Source: Clostridia bacterium (GTDB lineage Bacteria; Bacillota; Clostridia; Christensenellales; Aristaeellaceae). From it: a stretch of 12,279 nt of DNA. Below are positions 1 through 7,184 of this stretch, piece after piece; the stretch's first letter is position 1; each line of letters starts with the position of its first letter. The stretch is from positions 1 through 12,279 of the forward strand of contig JAFUWR010000056.1 in NCBI GenBank assembly GCA_017471125.1. The letters run 5' to 3'. Below the pieces are notes generated by a model. The model worked only from the letters and a program-made list of their open reading frames with translations. It was not told the DNA's origin and made no database searches. The position numbers and the translations under genes were made by a program.

Positions 1-29
1 AACAGTCAGATGGCGGCAGCAACTATCCA

Positions 30-53
30 CTGTTCCTGTTTCTGTTCCTGTTC
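30..53. repeat. Short CTGTTC hexamer tandem repeat
   Basis: Four tandem 6-bp units are visible: CTGTTC, CTGTTT, CTGTTC, CTGTTC. On the minus strand this reads as repeated GGAACA/GAAACA just downstream of the metallopeptidase stop codon. I see no hairpin-plus-T-tract terminator and no credible gene in it. Similar low-complexity GGAACAG-type strings occur between genes in some Clostridia, but that is recollection, not something the window proves. Confidence 0.5.
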
Positions 54-63
54 CTTTGATTGA

Positions 64-774
64 TCACAGATACAGATCATCCCTATGCCCCTCCAGCCAC
101 TTCTTCCACGCCTTATAATCGGGCATCTGACCCTCGACGAGGGACCAGAAGCGGGGCGAGTGGTTGAACTCATGGAGGTGGCAGAGCTCATGGACGACGA
201 CGTAGTCGAGGACCTGGGGCGGGGCCATGATGAGCTTCCAATTGAAGTTGAGGTTGCCCTTGGAGGAGCAGCTCCCCCACCGTGTCTTTTGCTCGCGGAT
301 GGTGACGCGGCCGGGGCGTCGTCCCACGCGGGGGGCGAAGTATTCGACCCTTTCGCGGATGCGGCGCAGCGCCCGCTCGGACAGCGTGGCGCGTATGACG
401 CCGCGCACGGCGGGGTCGTCGCTGGGGTCGGGCACGGTGACGCGCAGCGCGCCCTCTTCTATATGTCCCGCGGCGTGAGCGCCCTGCCTGAGCCGTATGA
501 CGTGGGGCACGCCCTCGATGAGTATGGTGGAGCCGTCCGAAACGGGATGGTTGCGCCGGTCCTCCTCCACGCGCCGGTCCACCGCGCGCCCCATCTCCAA
601 AAGCTCCCCGGCCCGCTCCCGGACCATCCGGTCGATGTCCCTTAGCCGCATCATCTTGGGCGCGTAGACCCGTATCTGGCCCTCCGGCAGGGCCTGGAAC
701 AGCACGCTGGACCGCACGGTCTGTATGAGGGTATATTCCACGCGCCGGCCCCCGGCGTCCACCGCTCGCTTCAC
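64..774 (-). CDS. YgjP-like M48-type zinc metallopeptidase (DUF45)
   Basis: A 236-residue predicted cytoplasmic zinc metallohydrolase of the YgjP/DUF45 family, distantly related to SprT and M48 peptidases; cellular substrates are poorly known. The HExxH motif HELCH is at about residues 195-199, followed by a histidine near 205 in the family pattern HEFNHSPRFW. The family block RWGSCSSKGNLNFNWKL precedes it at about 165-181. There is no signal peptide or membrane segment. Start choice: an upstream GTG at 789 would extend the protein by five residues, but GGAGGTGATC at 779-788 is a near-perfect Shine-Dalgarno sequence and lies 9 nt before the GTG at 774, so 774 is preferred. The gene has its own promoter and diverges from the sugar transporter. 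The length is normal and the gene looks intact. Family assignment is firm; the physiological role is unknown. Confidence 0.88.
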   Translation of the reverse strand: MKRAVDAGGRRVEYTLIQTVRSSVLFQALPEGQIRVYAPKMMRLRDIDRMVRERAGELLEMGRAVDRRVEEDRRNHPVSDGSTILIEGVPHVIRLRQGAHAAGHIEEGALRVTVPDPSDDPAVRGVIRATLSERALRRIRERVEYFAPRVGRRPGRVTIREQKTRWGSCSSKGNLNFNWKLIMAPPQVLDYVVVHELCHLHEFNHSPRFWSLVEGQMPDYKAWKKWLEGHRDDLYL

Positions 775-797
775 CGAGATCACCTCCACAGATGACT

Positions 798-826
798 ATT
801 CTAAACGGCGTTATATTTTTTGTCAA
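798..826 (-). promoter_or_regulatory. SigA-type promoter of the metallopeptidase gene
   Basis: On the minus strand TTGACA (821-826) is followed after 17 bp by TAGAAT (798-803). The predicted start of transcription near 791 leaves a leader of under 20 nt that begins just before the GGAGGTG ribosome site. This also excludes starts far upstream. Confidence 0.75.
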
Positions 827-891
827 TAAGTTTTATAAAACGATTTCATACTTCTTTCACAAAAATGGGCGCGAAATCTATAATTAACACA

Positions 892-920
892 TTGACAAAA
901 ACCCTTTACAGTGTTAAAAT
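892..920 (+). promoter_or_regulatory. SigA-type promoter of the sugar-transport operon
   Basis: TTGACA (892-897), a 17-bp spacer and TAAAAT (915-920) match the vegetative consensus closely. Predicted transcription start is about 926-928, giving a leader of roughly 58 nt before the ATG at 985. It stands back to back with the metallopeptidase promoter, with about 65 bp between the two -35 boxes. Confidence 0.8.
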
Positions 921-957
921 ATAAACGTTGATATTACAGAGCGAAGGCCCTGTAATA
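920..957 (+). promoter_or_regulatory. Leader dyad and possible LacI-family/cre-like operator
   Basis: Two symmetric elements sit at and just after the predicted transcription start. TATAAACGTTGATA (920-933) is centred on a CG dyad and resembles a catabolite-responsive or LacI-family operator, but it lacks the usual G and C at the outer positions. TATTACAG (932-939) pairs perfectly with CTGTAATA (950-957) across a 10-nt loop, so it could be a second operator or an mRNA hairpin. Position relative to the promoter suits repression; the regulator itself is not in the window. Confidence 0.35.
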
Positions 958-984
958 AATAAATCAAAGGAGTGTACCTTAGTT

Positions 985-2025
985 ATGAAGAAGATCCTTG
1001 CTATGCTGTTGTGTGCTCTGCTCGTCGTGAGCTGCACCGCCGCTCTGGCCGAGCGCGTCGGCGTTTCCATGCCCACCAAAGACCTGCAGCGCTGGAACCA
1101 GGATGGTGCCAACATGGAAGCCATGCTGACCGAGGCCGGCTATGAAGTGGACCTGCAGTTCGCCTCCAACGACGTGAAGACCCAGCTGGACCAGGTCGAG
1201 AACATGATCGCCGAGGGCGCTGACGTCCTCGTTATCGCCGCCATCGAAGGCTCCTCCCTGGGCGAGGCTCTGGCCATGGCCAAGGACGAGGGCATCCCGG
1301 TCATCGCTTATGACCGCCTGCTGATGGACTCTGACGGCGTTTCCTACTATGCCACCTTCGACAACGAAATGGTCGGCACCGTGCAGGGCAACTTCGTGAA
1401 GGACGCCCTCGATCTCGAGAACGCGGACGGCCCCTTCAACCTTGAGATCACCGCTGGCGACCCCGGCGACAACAACGCCCGCTACTTCTATAAGGGCGCC
1501 ATCGACGTGCTGCAGCCCTACATCGACGCCGGCAAGCTGAACGTCGTCTCCGGCCAGACCGCCTTCGACGATGTCGCCACCCCCACCTGGGCCTCCGAGG
1601 TCGCCCAGAGCCGCGCTGAGAACATCCTGTCCTCCTACTATGCCGACGGCACCAACCTGGATGCCTGGCTGTGCTCCAACGACTCCACCGCCCAGGGCGT
1701 CGTGGCCGCGCTGGATGCCAACTACAACGGCAATTGGCCCATCGTCACCGGTCAGGACTGCGACATCGTGTCCGTGAAGAACATGATCGCCGGCAAGCAG
1801 AGCATGTCCGTGTTCAAGGACACCCGCACCCTGGCGGCGCAGGTCGTGAAGATGGTCGGCCAGATCCTGGCTGGCGAAGAGGTCGACGTGAACGACACCG
1901 AGACCTACAACAACAACGTGATCACCGTGCCCTCCTTCCTGTGCGAGCCGGTCTTCGCGGACATCAACAACTACACTGAGCTGCTGATCGACTCCGGCTA
2001 CTACACCGAGGATCAGCTCAAGTGA
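985..2025 (+). CDS. chvE: Sugar ABC transporter substrate-binding protein (ChvE type)
   Basis: A 346-residue extracellular sugar-binding protein of the ChvE/XylF branch of type-1 periplasmic-binding proteins. It should capture monosaccharides and deliver them to the ATPase and permeases encoded downstream. The first ~22 residues are a signal peptide (two lysines, then a hydrophobic run). VVSC at 14-17 fits a lipobox, which would tether the protein to the membrane as is usual in Gram-positives; cleavage after ALA at 22 is the alternative. The mature part begins RVGVSMPTKDLQRWNQDG, the typical first strand and ligand loop, and AYDRLL follows at about 108-113. The ATG at 985 is chosen because AAAGGAG (966-972) lies 12 nt upstream and the signal peptide begins there; the frame is open further upstream without a better site. 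Exact sugar specificity cannot be read from the sequence. Confidence 0.9.
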   Translation: MKKILAMLLCALLVVSCTAALAERVGVSMPTKDLQRWNQDGANMEAMLTEAGYEVDLQFASNDVKTQLDQVENMIAEGADVLVIAAIEGSSLGEALAMAKDEGIPVIAYDRLLMDSDGVSYYATFDNEMVGTVQGNFVKDALDLENADGPFNLEITAGDPGDNNARYFYKGAIDVLQPYIDAGKLNVVSGQTAFDDVATPTWASEVAQSRAENILSSYYADGTNLDAWLCSNDSTAQGVVAALDANYNGNWPIVTGQDCDIVSVKNMIAGKQSMSVFKDTRTLAAQVVKMVGQILAGEEVDVNDTETYNNNVITVPSFLCEPVFADINNYTELLIDSGYYTEDQLK

Positions 2026-2043
2026 TCTCCATCGCGGATCATA

Positions 2044-2079
2044 AGATGATGCAGGCGGGCTGTCCCGCCTGCATCATTT
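2044..2079 (+). other. Intercistronic stem-loop after the binding-protein gene
   Basis: A perfect 14-bp stem (2046-2059 with 2064-2077) closed by a 4-nt loop follows the binding-protein stop by about 20 nt. Only a very short T run follows. It is therefore more likely a partial terminator or an mRNA 3'-end protector than a full stop. Such hairpins are commonly found between binding-protein genes and their transporter partners, where more binding protein than membrane components is needed. Confidence 0.65.
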
Positions 2080-2119
2080 AGGCAGAGGTATTCCACCTGA
2101 ATGGGAGTTGAAGGAGAAA

Positions 2120-3664
2120 ATGGCAAACATTCTGCTGGAAATGAAGAACATCACAAAGACCTTCCCGGGCGTCAAGGCCCTGGACAACGTCAACCTCCAG
2201 GTGGAGCAGGGCGAGATCCACGCGCTGGTGGGCGAGAACGGCGCGGGCAAATCCACGCTGATGAACGTCTTAAGCGGCATCTATCCCCACGGCACCTACG
2301 AGGGCGACATCATCTACAACGGGCAGGTCTGCAAGTTCTCCAATATCAAGGATTCCGAAAAGCTGGGCATCGTCATCATCCACCAGGAGCTGGCGCTGGT
2401 GCCCGAGATGACCATCGGCGAAAACATGTACCTGGGCAACGAGCGCGGGCACAAGTTCGCCATCGACTGGAACACCACCTACGCCGAGGCCGACAAGTAC
2501 CTCAAAATGGTGAACCTGGAGGAAAGCTCCAAGGTCCAGGTCAAGACCATCGGCACCGGCAAGCAGCAGCTGGTCGAGATCGCCAAGGCCCTGGCGAAGA
2601 ACGCCAAGCTGCTGATATTGGACGAGCCGACCTCGTCCCTGAACGAGGAGGATTCCCGCGCGCTGCTGGACCTGATGCTGGGCTTCAAGAAGCAGGGGAT
2701 GACCATGATCATCATCTCCCACAAGCTCAACGAGGTCGCCTACGTGGCGGACAAGATAACCGTCATCCGCGACGGCACCACCATCGAGACCATCGACAAC
2801 CGCGGCCCCGAGCCGGTCAGCGAGGAGCGCATCATCAAGGGCATGGTCGGCCGCGAGATGACCAACCGCTTCCCCAAGCGCGAGGGCGTGAAGATCGGCG
2901 ACGTGATGATGGAGGTGGACCACTGGACGGTGCACCATCCCCTCTACCCCGAGCGCAAGGTCGTGGACGACGTGTCCATCAAGGTCCGCAAGGGCGAGGT
3001 CGTGGGCATCTACGGCCTGATGGGCGCGGGCCGCACGGAGCTGGCCATGTCCATCTTCGGCCAGTCCTACGGCGTCAACTTCTCCGGCGAATTGAAGATC
3101 GACGGCAAGCCCGTCAAGATGAAGAAGAGCGAGGCCGACGCCATCCGGCACAGGATCGCCTACGTCACCGAGGACAGAAAGGGCAACGGCCTGATCCTGT
3201 CCCAGTCCATCCGCGTGAACACGTCCCTTGCGAACCTGAACAGCCTGGCGAAGCTGGGCGTCATCGACAAGGACAAGGAGTACGCGGTGGCCGAGGAGTA
3301 CCGCGACAAGCTGCGCACCAAGACCCCGTCCGTGGAGCAGCTCGTGGGCAACCTCTCCGGCGGCAACCAGCAGAAGGTGCTGCTGGCCAAGTGGATGTTC
3401 GCCGAGCCGGACATCATGATCCTCGACGAGCCCACCCGCGGCATCGACGTCGGCGCGAAGTACGAGATCTACTGCATCATCAACGACCTGGCGGCCCAGG
3501 GCAAGTGCGTCATCATGATCTCCTCGGAGCTGCCCGAGGTGCTGGGCATGTCGGACCGCATCTACATCATGAACGCGGCGAAGATCGTCGGCGAGATGCC
3601 CGCCTCCGAGGCCACCCAGGAGAACATCATGGCGGCGATACTGAAGTCAGGAAGGGGTGCTTGA
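2120..3664 (+). CDS. mmsA: Sugar ABC transporter ATPase, two nucleotide-binding domains (MmsA/GguA type)
   Basis: A 514-residue cytoplasmic ATPase that powers the sugar importer, with two fused nucleotide-binding domains as in RbsA, XylG and GguA. Domain 1 has Walker A GENGAGKST (about 38-46), a Q-loop glutamine near 89 in HQELALVPEMTIGEN, a degenerate signature IGTGKQQ, and Walker B LLILDEP (about 164-170). Domain 2 has a Walker A lacking the lysine (GLMGAGRT, 299-306), a canonical signature LSGGNQQK (412-419) and Walker B IMILDEPTRGID. This asymmetry is normal for the family. The frame is open from a TTG at 2108, but the ATG at 2120 gives the family start MANILLEMKNITKTFPG. AAGGAG (2111-2116) is only 3 nt before it and TGGGAG (2102-2107) is 12 nt before, so ribosome spacing is not ideal. 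It lies about 95 nt after the binding-protein gene and is followed 4 nt later by the first permease. Confidence 0.92.
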   Translation: MANILLEMKNITKTFPGVKALDNVNLQVEQGEIHALVGENGAGKSTLMNVLSGIYPHGTYEGDIIYNGQVCKFSNIKDSEKLGIVIIHQELALVPEMTIGENMYLGNERGHKFAIDWNTTYAEADKYLKMVNLEESSKVQVKTIGTGKQQLVEIAKALAKNAKLLILDEPTSSLNEEDSRALLDLMLGFKKQGMTMIIISHKLNEVAYVADKITVIRDGTTIETIDNRGPEPVSEERIIKGMVGREMTNRFPKREGVKIGDVMMEVDHWTVHHPLYPERKVVDDVSIKVRKGEVVGIYGLMGAGRTELAMSIFGQSYGVNFSGELKIDGKPVKMKKSEADAIRHRIAYVTEDRKGNGLILSQSIRVNTSLANLNSLAKLGVIDKDKEYAVAEEYRDKLRTKTPSVEQLVGNLSGGNQQKVLLAKWMFAEPDIMILDEPTRGIDVGAKYEIYCIINDLAAQGKCVIMISSELPEVLGMSDRIYIMNAAKIVGEMPASEATQENIMAAILKSGRGA

Positions 3665-3668
3665 TCAC

Positions 3669-4838
3669 ATGAAGTCGATTTCCATCGGGGATTTCTTCAA
3701 GAAATATACCATGATCCTGGCCCTGGTCGTCGTTGCGATCTTCTTCTCCATCACCACCCAGGGCAGGATACTCTACCCGCAGAACATCAACAACCTGATC
3801 TCCCAGAACGGCTACGTGTTCGTGCTGGCGGCGGGCATGCTGTGCTGCATCCTCACCGGCGGCAACATCGACCTGTCCTGCGGCTCGGTGGTCTGCTTCG
3901 CGGGTGCCATCGGCGCGGTGATGATGCAGGCCGGGGCCAACATGTGGCTGGCCGTCATCGTCATGCTGCTGGCGGGCCTGGCCATCGGCGCGTTCCAGGG
4001 CTTCTGGATCGCCTGGGTCAAGGTGCCCCCCTTCATCGCCACCCTGGCCGGCATGTACACCTTCCGCGGCCTGTCCAACGTGGTGCTCCAGGGCTACGCG
4101 GTGGACATCTCCAACGAGGGCTTCAAGAACATCTTCGGCGGCGGCGCGAACTGCTATGTGCCGGACTTCATCGGCAAGGGCGGCGGGCTGAACATGACCT
4201 GCCTGCTGGTGGGCGTCATCGCCGCGGCCATCTACGTGCTGCTGACCCTCAGGAAGGTCGCCGTCCAGAAGAAGATGGGCATCGCCCAGTCCCTGACGGG
4301 CACCTACGTGCAGACCGCCGTCATCGGCGTGGTCGCCGTCTGGCTCTTCTGGAAGCTCTCCAAGTATAAGGGCATCCCCACGGTGCTGATCTGGATCGCC
4401 GCGGTGCTGCTGATCTACAACTACGTGACCAGCAGGACGGCCGTCGGCCGCCACCTGTACGCCGTCGGCGGCAACGAGAAGGCCACCCGCCTCTCCGGCG
4501 TCAACACCCGGCTGGTGTACTTCATCGCCTACGCCAACATGGGCTTCCTGGCGGCCTTAGCGGGCATACTGACCGTGGCCCGCGCCACCTCCGCCCAGCC
4601 CACCTACGGCCAGGGCTATGAGATGGACGCCATCGCCTCCTGCTTCATCGGCGGCGCGTCCGCCTACGGCGGCACCGGCAAGATCTCCGGCGTCATCATC
4701 GGCGCGACGCTGATGGGCCTGATCAACCAGGGCATGTCCATCATGGGCATCGAGGCCAACTACCAGCGCGTGGTCAAGGGCATCGTGCTGCTGCTGGCGG
4801 TCATGTTCGACGTGCTGAGCAAGCGCGAGAAGCGGTAA
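3669..4838 (+). CDS. mmsB: Sugar ABC transporter permease 1 (MmsB/GguB type)
   Basis: A 389-residue polytopic membrane protein of the BPD_transp_2/RbsC family that forms the sugar channel. Hydrophobic segments run through the whole length. Family blocks include LTGGNIDLSCGS, PPFIATLAG, a central insertion ending GIPTVLIW, and TAVGRHLYAVGGNEKATRLSGVN, the cytoplasmic loop region that couples to the ATPase. The ATG at 3669 is 4 nt after the ATPase stop and about 11 nt after GGAAGGGG, so it is translationally coupled; a GTG at 3657 overlaps the ATPase gene and lacks a separate ribosome site. The next gene is a close paralogue, so the two probably pair. The family is clear; the transported sugar is inferred only as a monosaccharide. 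Confidence 0.9.
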   Translation: MKSISIGDFFKKYTMILALVVVAIFFSITTQGRILYPQNINNLISQNGYVFVLAAGMLCCILTGGNIDLSCGSVVCFAGAIGAVMMQAGANMWLAVIVMLLAGLAIGAFQGFWIAWVKVPPFIATLAGMYTFRGLSNVVLQGYAVDISNEGFKNIFGGGANCYVPDFIGKGGGLNMTCLLVGVIAAAIYVLLTLRKVAVQKKMGIAQSLTGTYVQTAVIGVVAVWLFWKLSKYKGIPTVLIWIAAVLLIYNYVTSRTAVGRHLYAVGGNEKATRLSGVNTRLVYFIAYANMGFLAALAGILTVARATSAQPTYGQGYEMDAIASCFIGGASAYGGTGKISGVIIGATLMGLINQGMSIMGIEANYQRVVKGIVLLLAVMFDVLSKREKR

Positions 4839-4858
4839 GCGAAGGAGGATGACAGACA

Positions 4859-6028
4859 ATGAGTATAAAGACCATCGGTTCGACCCTTAAAAAGAATACG
4901 ATGCTTGTCGTCCTGGTGCTCGTGTATCTCTTCTTCATGATCACCACCGGGGGCAGCATCTTCAAGCCCATGAACTTCAACGCCCTCATCACCCAGAACG
5001 CCTACGTTTACATCCTCGCCTCCGGCATGCTGATGTGCATGCTCACCGGCGGCAACATCGACTTGTCCTGCGGCTCCTTCGTGTGCCTGCTGGGCGCCAT
5101 CGGCGGCGTGCTGATGGTCGTCAACAAGATGAACTCCGGCCTGGCCGTGGTCATCATGCTGCTGATCGCCGTCGTCTACGGCTGCGGCCTGGGCTACCTG
5201 GTGGCCTATGTGAACATCCCGCCGTGGATCGCGACCCTGGCCGGCTACCTGGCCTTCCGCGGCCTGGGCACCTCGATCCTGAGCGCCAACTCCTCCACCG
5301 GCTCCATCGCGCCCTTCCCGGACGACTTCATGAGCGTGTTCTCCGGCAAGGTGTTCCAGACCAAGATGAGCGTGTTCAACGTGCCCTGCATGACGGCGGG
5401 CGTGGCTGCGGCGGTCATCGTCGTGATCGCCATCTTCTGGACCCGCGGCACCCGGCTGAAGAAGGGCTACGCGGCGGATTCCTTCACCGCGGCGGCGGTC
5501 AAGAGCGTGCTGAGCGCGGCGGTCATACTGCTGTTCATGTATAAGCTCGCCAACGCCGGCGGCATCCCCACCGTGCTGATCTGGGTGGTGGCCGTGGTGC
5601 TGATCTACTCCTTCATCACCTCCAAGACCGTGGTTGGCCGCCACTTCTACGTGGTCGGCGGCAACATGGAGGCCGCCCGCCTCTCCGGCGTCAACACCCG
5701 CCGCATCATGTTCCTGGCCTACCTGAACATGGCCGTGCTGACCGCCATCTCCGCCATGACCGTCATGGCCCGCTTCACCGCGGCCAACTCCACCGCCGGC
5801 ACCAACTTCGAGATGGACGCCATCTCCGCCTGCGTCGTGGGCGGCGTCTCCGCCAGCGGCGGCGCCGGCACCGTCATGGGCATGGTCATCGGCGCGACCC
5901 TCATCGGCGTCATCAACCTCGGCATGAGCCTCATGGGCATCGACGCCAACTTCCAGAAGGTCGTCAAGGGCGTCGTCCTCCTGGGCGCCGTCGCCTTCGA
6001 CATCCTGTCCAAGAAGCGGGAAACCTAA
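4859..6028 (+). CDS. mmsB: Sugar ABC transporter permease 2, paralogue of permease 1
   Basis: A second 389-residue permease of the same family, beginning 20 nt after the first and preceded by GAAGGAGG (4841-4848) at a 10-nt spacing. By eye it matches permease 1 at roughly half of positions. It keeps LTGGNIDLSCGS, IATLAG, GIPTVLIW, VVGRHFYVVGGN, ARLSGVNTR and a C-terminal VVKGVVLL. They differ most in the extracellular and central region, where this one has a longer loop around SANSSTGSIAPFPDDF. Both look intact, so this is a retained duplication rather than a decaying copy. The simplest reading is a heterodimeric channel with one ATPase and one binding protein; alternative homodimers serving different conditions cannot be excluded. 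Confidence 0.9.
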   Translation: MSIKTIGSTLKKNTMLVVLVLVYLFFMITTGGSIFKPMNFNALITQNAYVYILASGMLMCMLTGGNIDLSCGSFVCLLGAIGGVLMVVNKMNSGLAVVIMLLIAVVYGCGLGYLVAYVNIPPWIATLAGYLAFRGLGTSILSANSSTGSIAPFPDDFMSVFSGKVFQTKMSVFNVPCMTAGVAAAVIVVIAIFWTRGTRLKKGYAADSFTAAAVKSVLSAAVILLFMYKLANAGGIPTVLIWVVAVVLIYSFITSKTVVGRHFYVVGGNMEAARLSGVNTRRIMFLAYLNMAVLTAISAMTVMARFTAANSTAGTNFEMDAISACVVGGVSASGGAGTVMGMVIGATLIGVINLGMSLMGIDANFQKVVKGVVLLGAVAFDILSKKRET

Positions 6029-6040
6029 GCCAACCGACCC

Positions 6041-6080
6041 AAAAACGGCCCTCCCAACTTGCGTGGGAGGGTCGCTTTTT
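6041..6080. terminator. Bidirectional terminator between transporter operon and yqhQ-like gene
   Basis: An 11-bp stem (6046-6056 with 6064-6074, one G-T pair) and a 7-nt loop is followed by TTTTT (6076-6080) on the plus strand and preceded by AAAAA (6041-6045), which is a T tract on the minus strand. It can end both converging transcripts. Confidence 0.88.
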
Positions 6081-6091
6081 GAGCATTGGTT

Positions 6092-7015
6092 TTACCACTG
6101 ATCGCTGTCGTCGTCGGGGATGACCTTGTTCATGGCGGCGATGGCACACTCGATCATGCTGTCGTCGGGTTCGCGGGTGGTGACGTGCTGGAGCCACTTG
6201 CCGGGGGCGGAGATGACGCGGGTGAAGAGGTTATCGGTGCGTCCGGCGAGCTTGATGAGCTCATAGCCGATGCCCACGACGATGGGGAACGTGACGAGCT
6301 TGCACAGCGTGCGCAGCAGCAGGTTGTCCACCCGTATGAACATGGAGATGATGATGCCCACGATGAGCATCAGCACCATGAACGACGTACCGCAGCGGGG
6401 GTGGAACCGGGACTGGGGGCGAACGTTCTCCACGGTCAGCGGCAGGCCCGCCTCATAGCAGAAGATGGTCTTGTGCTCCGCGCCGTGGTACTGGTAGGTG
6501 CGGCGGATGTCCTTCATCAGGGACGTGGCCCACACATAGCCCACGAACAGCAGTATGCGCATGACGCCCTCGAAGCAGGCGCGGGCGTAGTAATTCTGCT
6601 GCAAATTCGGCGCGCCGGCGGTGATCCACTTCCAAATCTGCATGGGCAGGTAGACGAACAGGCCCAGCGCCAGCGCCACGGCCAGCACCGTCGCCAGCGG
6701 CATCAGCACCGCGTCGAACACCTTGTCCCACTTGGAGGGCTTCTTGTCCGGGTCCTCGTCCTCCAGCCCGGACAGCTCCGCCGAGCGCATCAGGCACTTG
6801 TAGCCGAAGCTCAGCGAGTCGATCATGTTGAATATGCCCCGTATGAACGGCAGCTTGAAGAACTTCACCCGATCCGTGCCCTTCGTCGGGTATTCCTCCA
6901 GGATGATCTCCTTGGTCTTGTCGTTTCGCACCGCCATGGCCGTGACCTTCGGCCCGCGCATCATGATCCCCTCGATCAGCGCCTGACCGCCGATGCTGGT
7001 CTTTTTCGACGCCAT
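6092..7015 (-). CDS. yqhQ: YqhQ-like DUF1385 membrane protein
   Basis: A 307-residue integral membrane protein of the DUF1385/YqhQ family, conserved in Firmicutes and without an established biochemical role. The N-terminal signature IGGQALIEGIMMRGP (about residues 8-22) is diagnostic. It is followed by four hydrophobic stretches (near FDAVLMPLATVLAVALALGL, ILLFVGYVWA, FMVLMLIVGIIISMF and VVGIGYELI) and the conserved motifs YHGAEHKTIFCYE and RFHPRCGTSF. The ATG at 7015 has GGAAAGGA about 10 nt upstream. The gene is monocistronic here, with a consensus promoter upstream and a shared terminator downstream. In other clostridia it often lies near rpmE and prmC; neither is present in this window. 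Length and motifs are normal. Confidence 0.92.
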   Translation of the reverse strand: MASKKTSIGGQALIEGIMMRGPKVTAMAVRNDKTKEIILEEYPTKGTDRVKFFKLPFIRGIFNMIDSLSFGYKCLMRSAELSGLEDEDPDKKPSKWDKVFDAVLMPLATVLAVALALGLFVYLPMQIWKWITAGAPNLQQNYYARACFEGVMRILLFVGYVWATSLMKDIRRTYQYHGAEHKTIFCYEAGLPLTVENVRPQSRFHPRCGTSFMVLMLIVGIIISMFIRVDNLLLRTLCKLVTFPIVVGIGYELIKLAGRTDNLFTRVISAPGKWLQHVTTREPDDSMIECAIAAMNKVIPDDDSDQW

Positions 7016-7090
7016 GCGATCACCGTCCTTTCCTGCGTGACTGGCTATATCAAATGTTTGTGTACACTAACCTTCCGCCCACACCTATAT

Positions 7091-7118
7091 ATTATACACC
7101 ATATAGAAGGGTTGTCAA
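7091..7118 (-). promoter_or_regulatory. Consensus SigA promoter of yqhQ-like gene
   Basis: On the minus strand a perfect TTGACA (7113-7118) and a perfect TATAAT (7091-7096) are separated by 16 bp. Transcription should begin near 7084, leaving a leader of about 70 nt with no obvious hairpin. Confidence 0.85.
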
Positions 7119-7138
7119 ACATGTTTTGCGCAAATTTA

Positions 7139-7169
7139 CGGGGACGGGATATGTATCATCCCGTCCCCG
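7139..7169 (-). terminator. Stem-loop terminator of the small secreted-protein gene
   Basis: A perfect 12-bp GC-rich stem (7139-7150 with 7158-7169) and a 7-nt loop lies 15 nt past the stop codon. The downstream minus-strand sequence is only moderately T-rich (TAAATTT), so efficiency is uncertain. It separates this gene from the yqhQ-like promoter. Confidence 0.65.
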
Positions 7170-7184
7170 CGATCCTCAGGTCGG

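Noticed and set aside
2101..3672. A 523-codon open frame on the same strand overlapping the whole sugar ATPase gene
   Set aside because: It is the +2-shifted shadow of the ATPase gene; its translation is dominated by R, G, H, Q and P as expected from GC-rich codon bias and has no domain.
4760..5644. Long minus-strand frames (also 3627-4454 and 2270-3151) opposite the transporter genes
   Set aside because: All are antisense shadows with H/D/A/G-rich composition and no ribosome sites; they cross gene borders and terminators.
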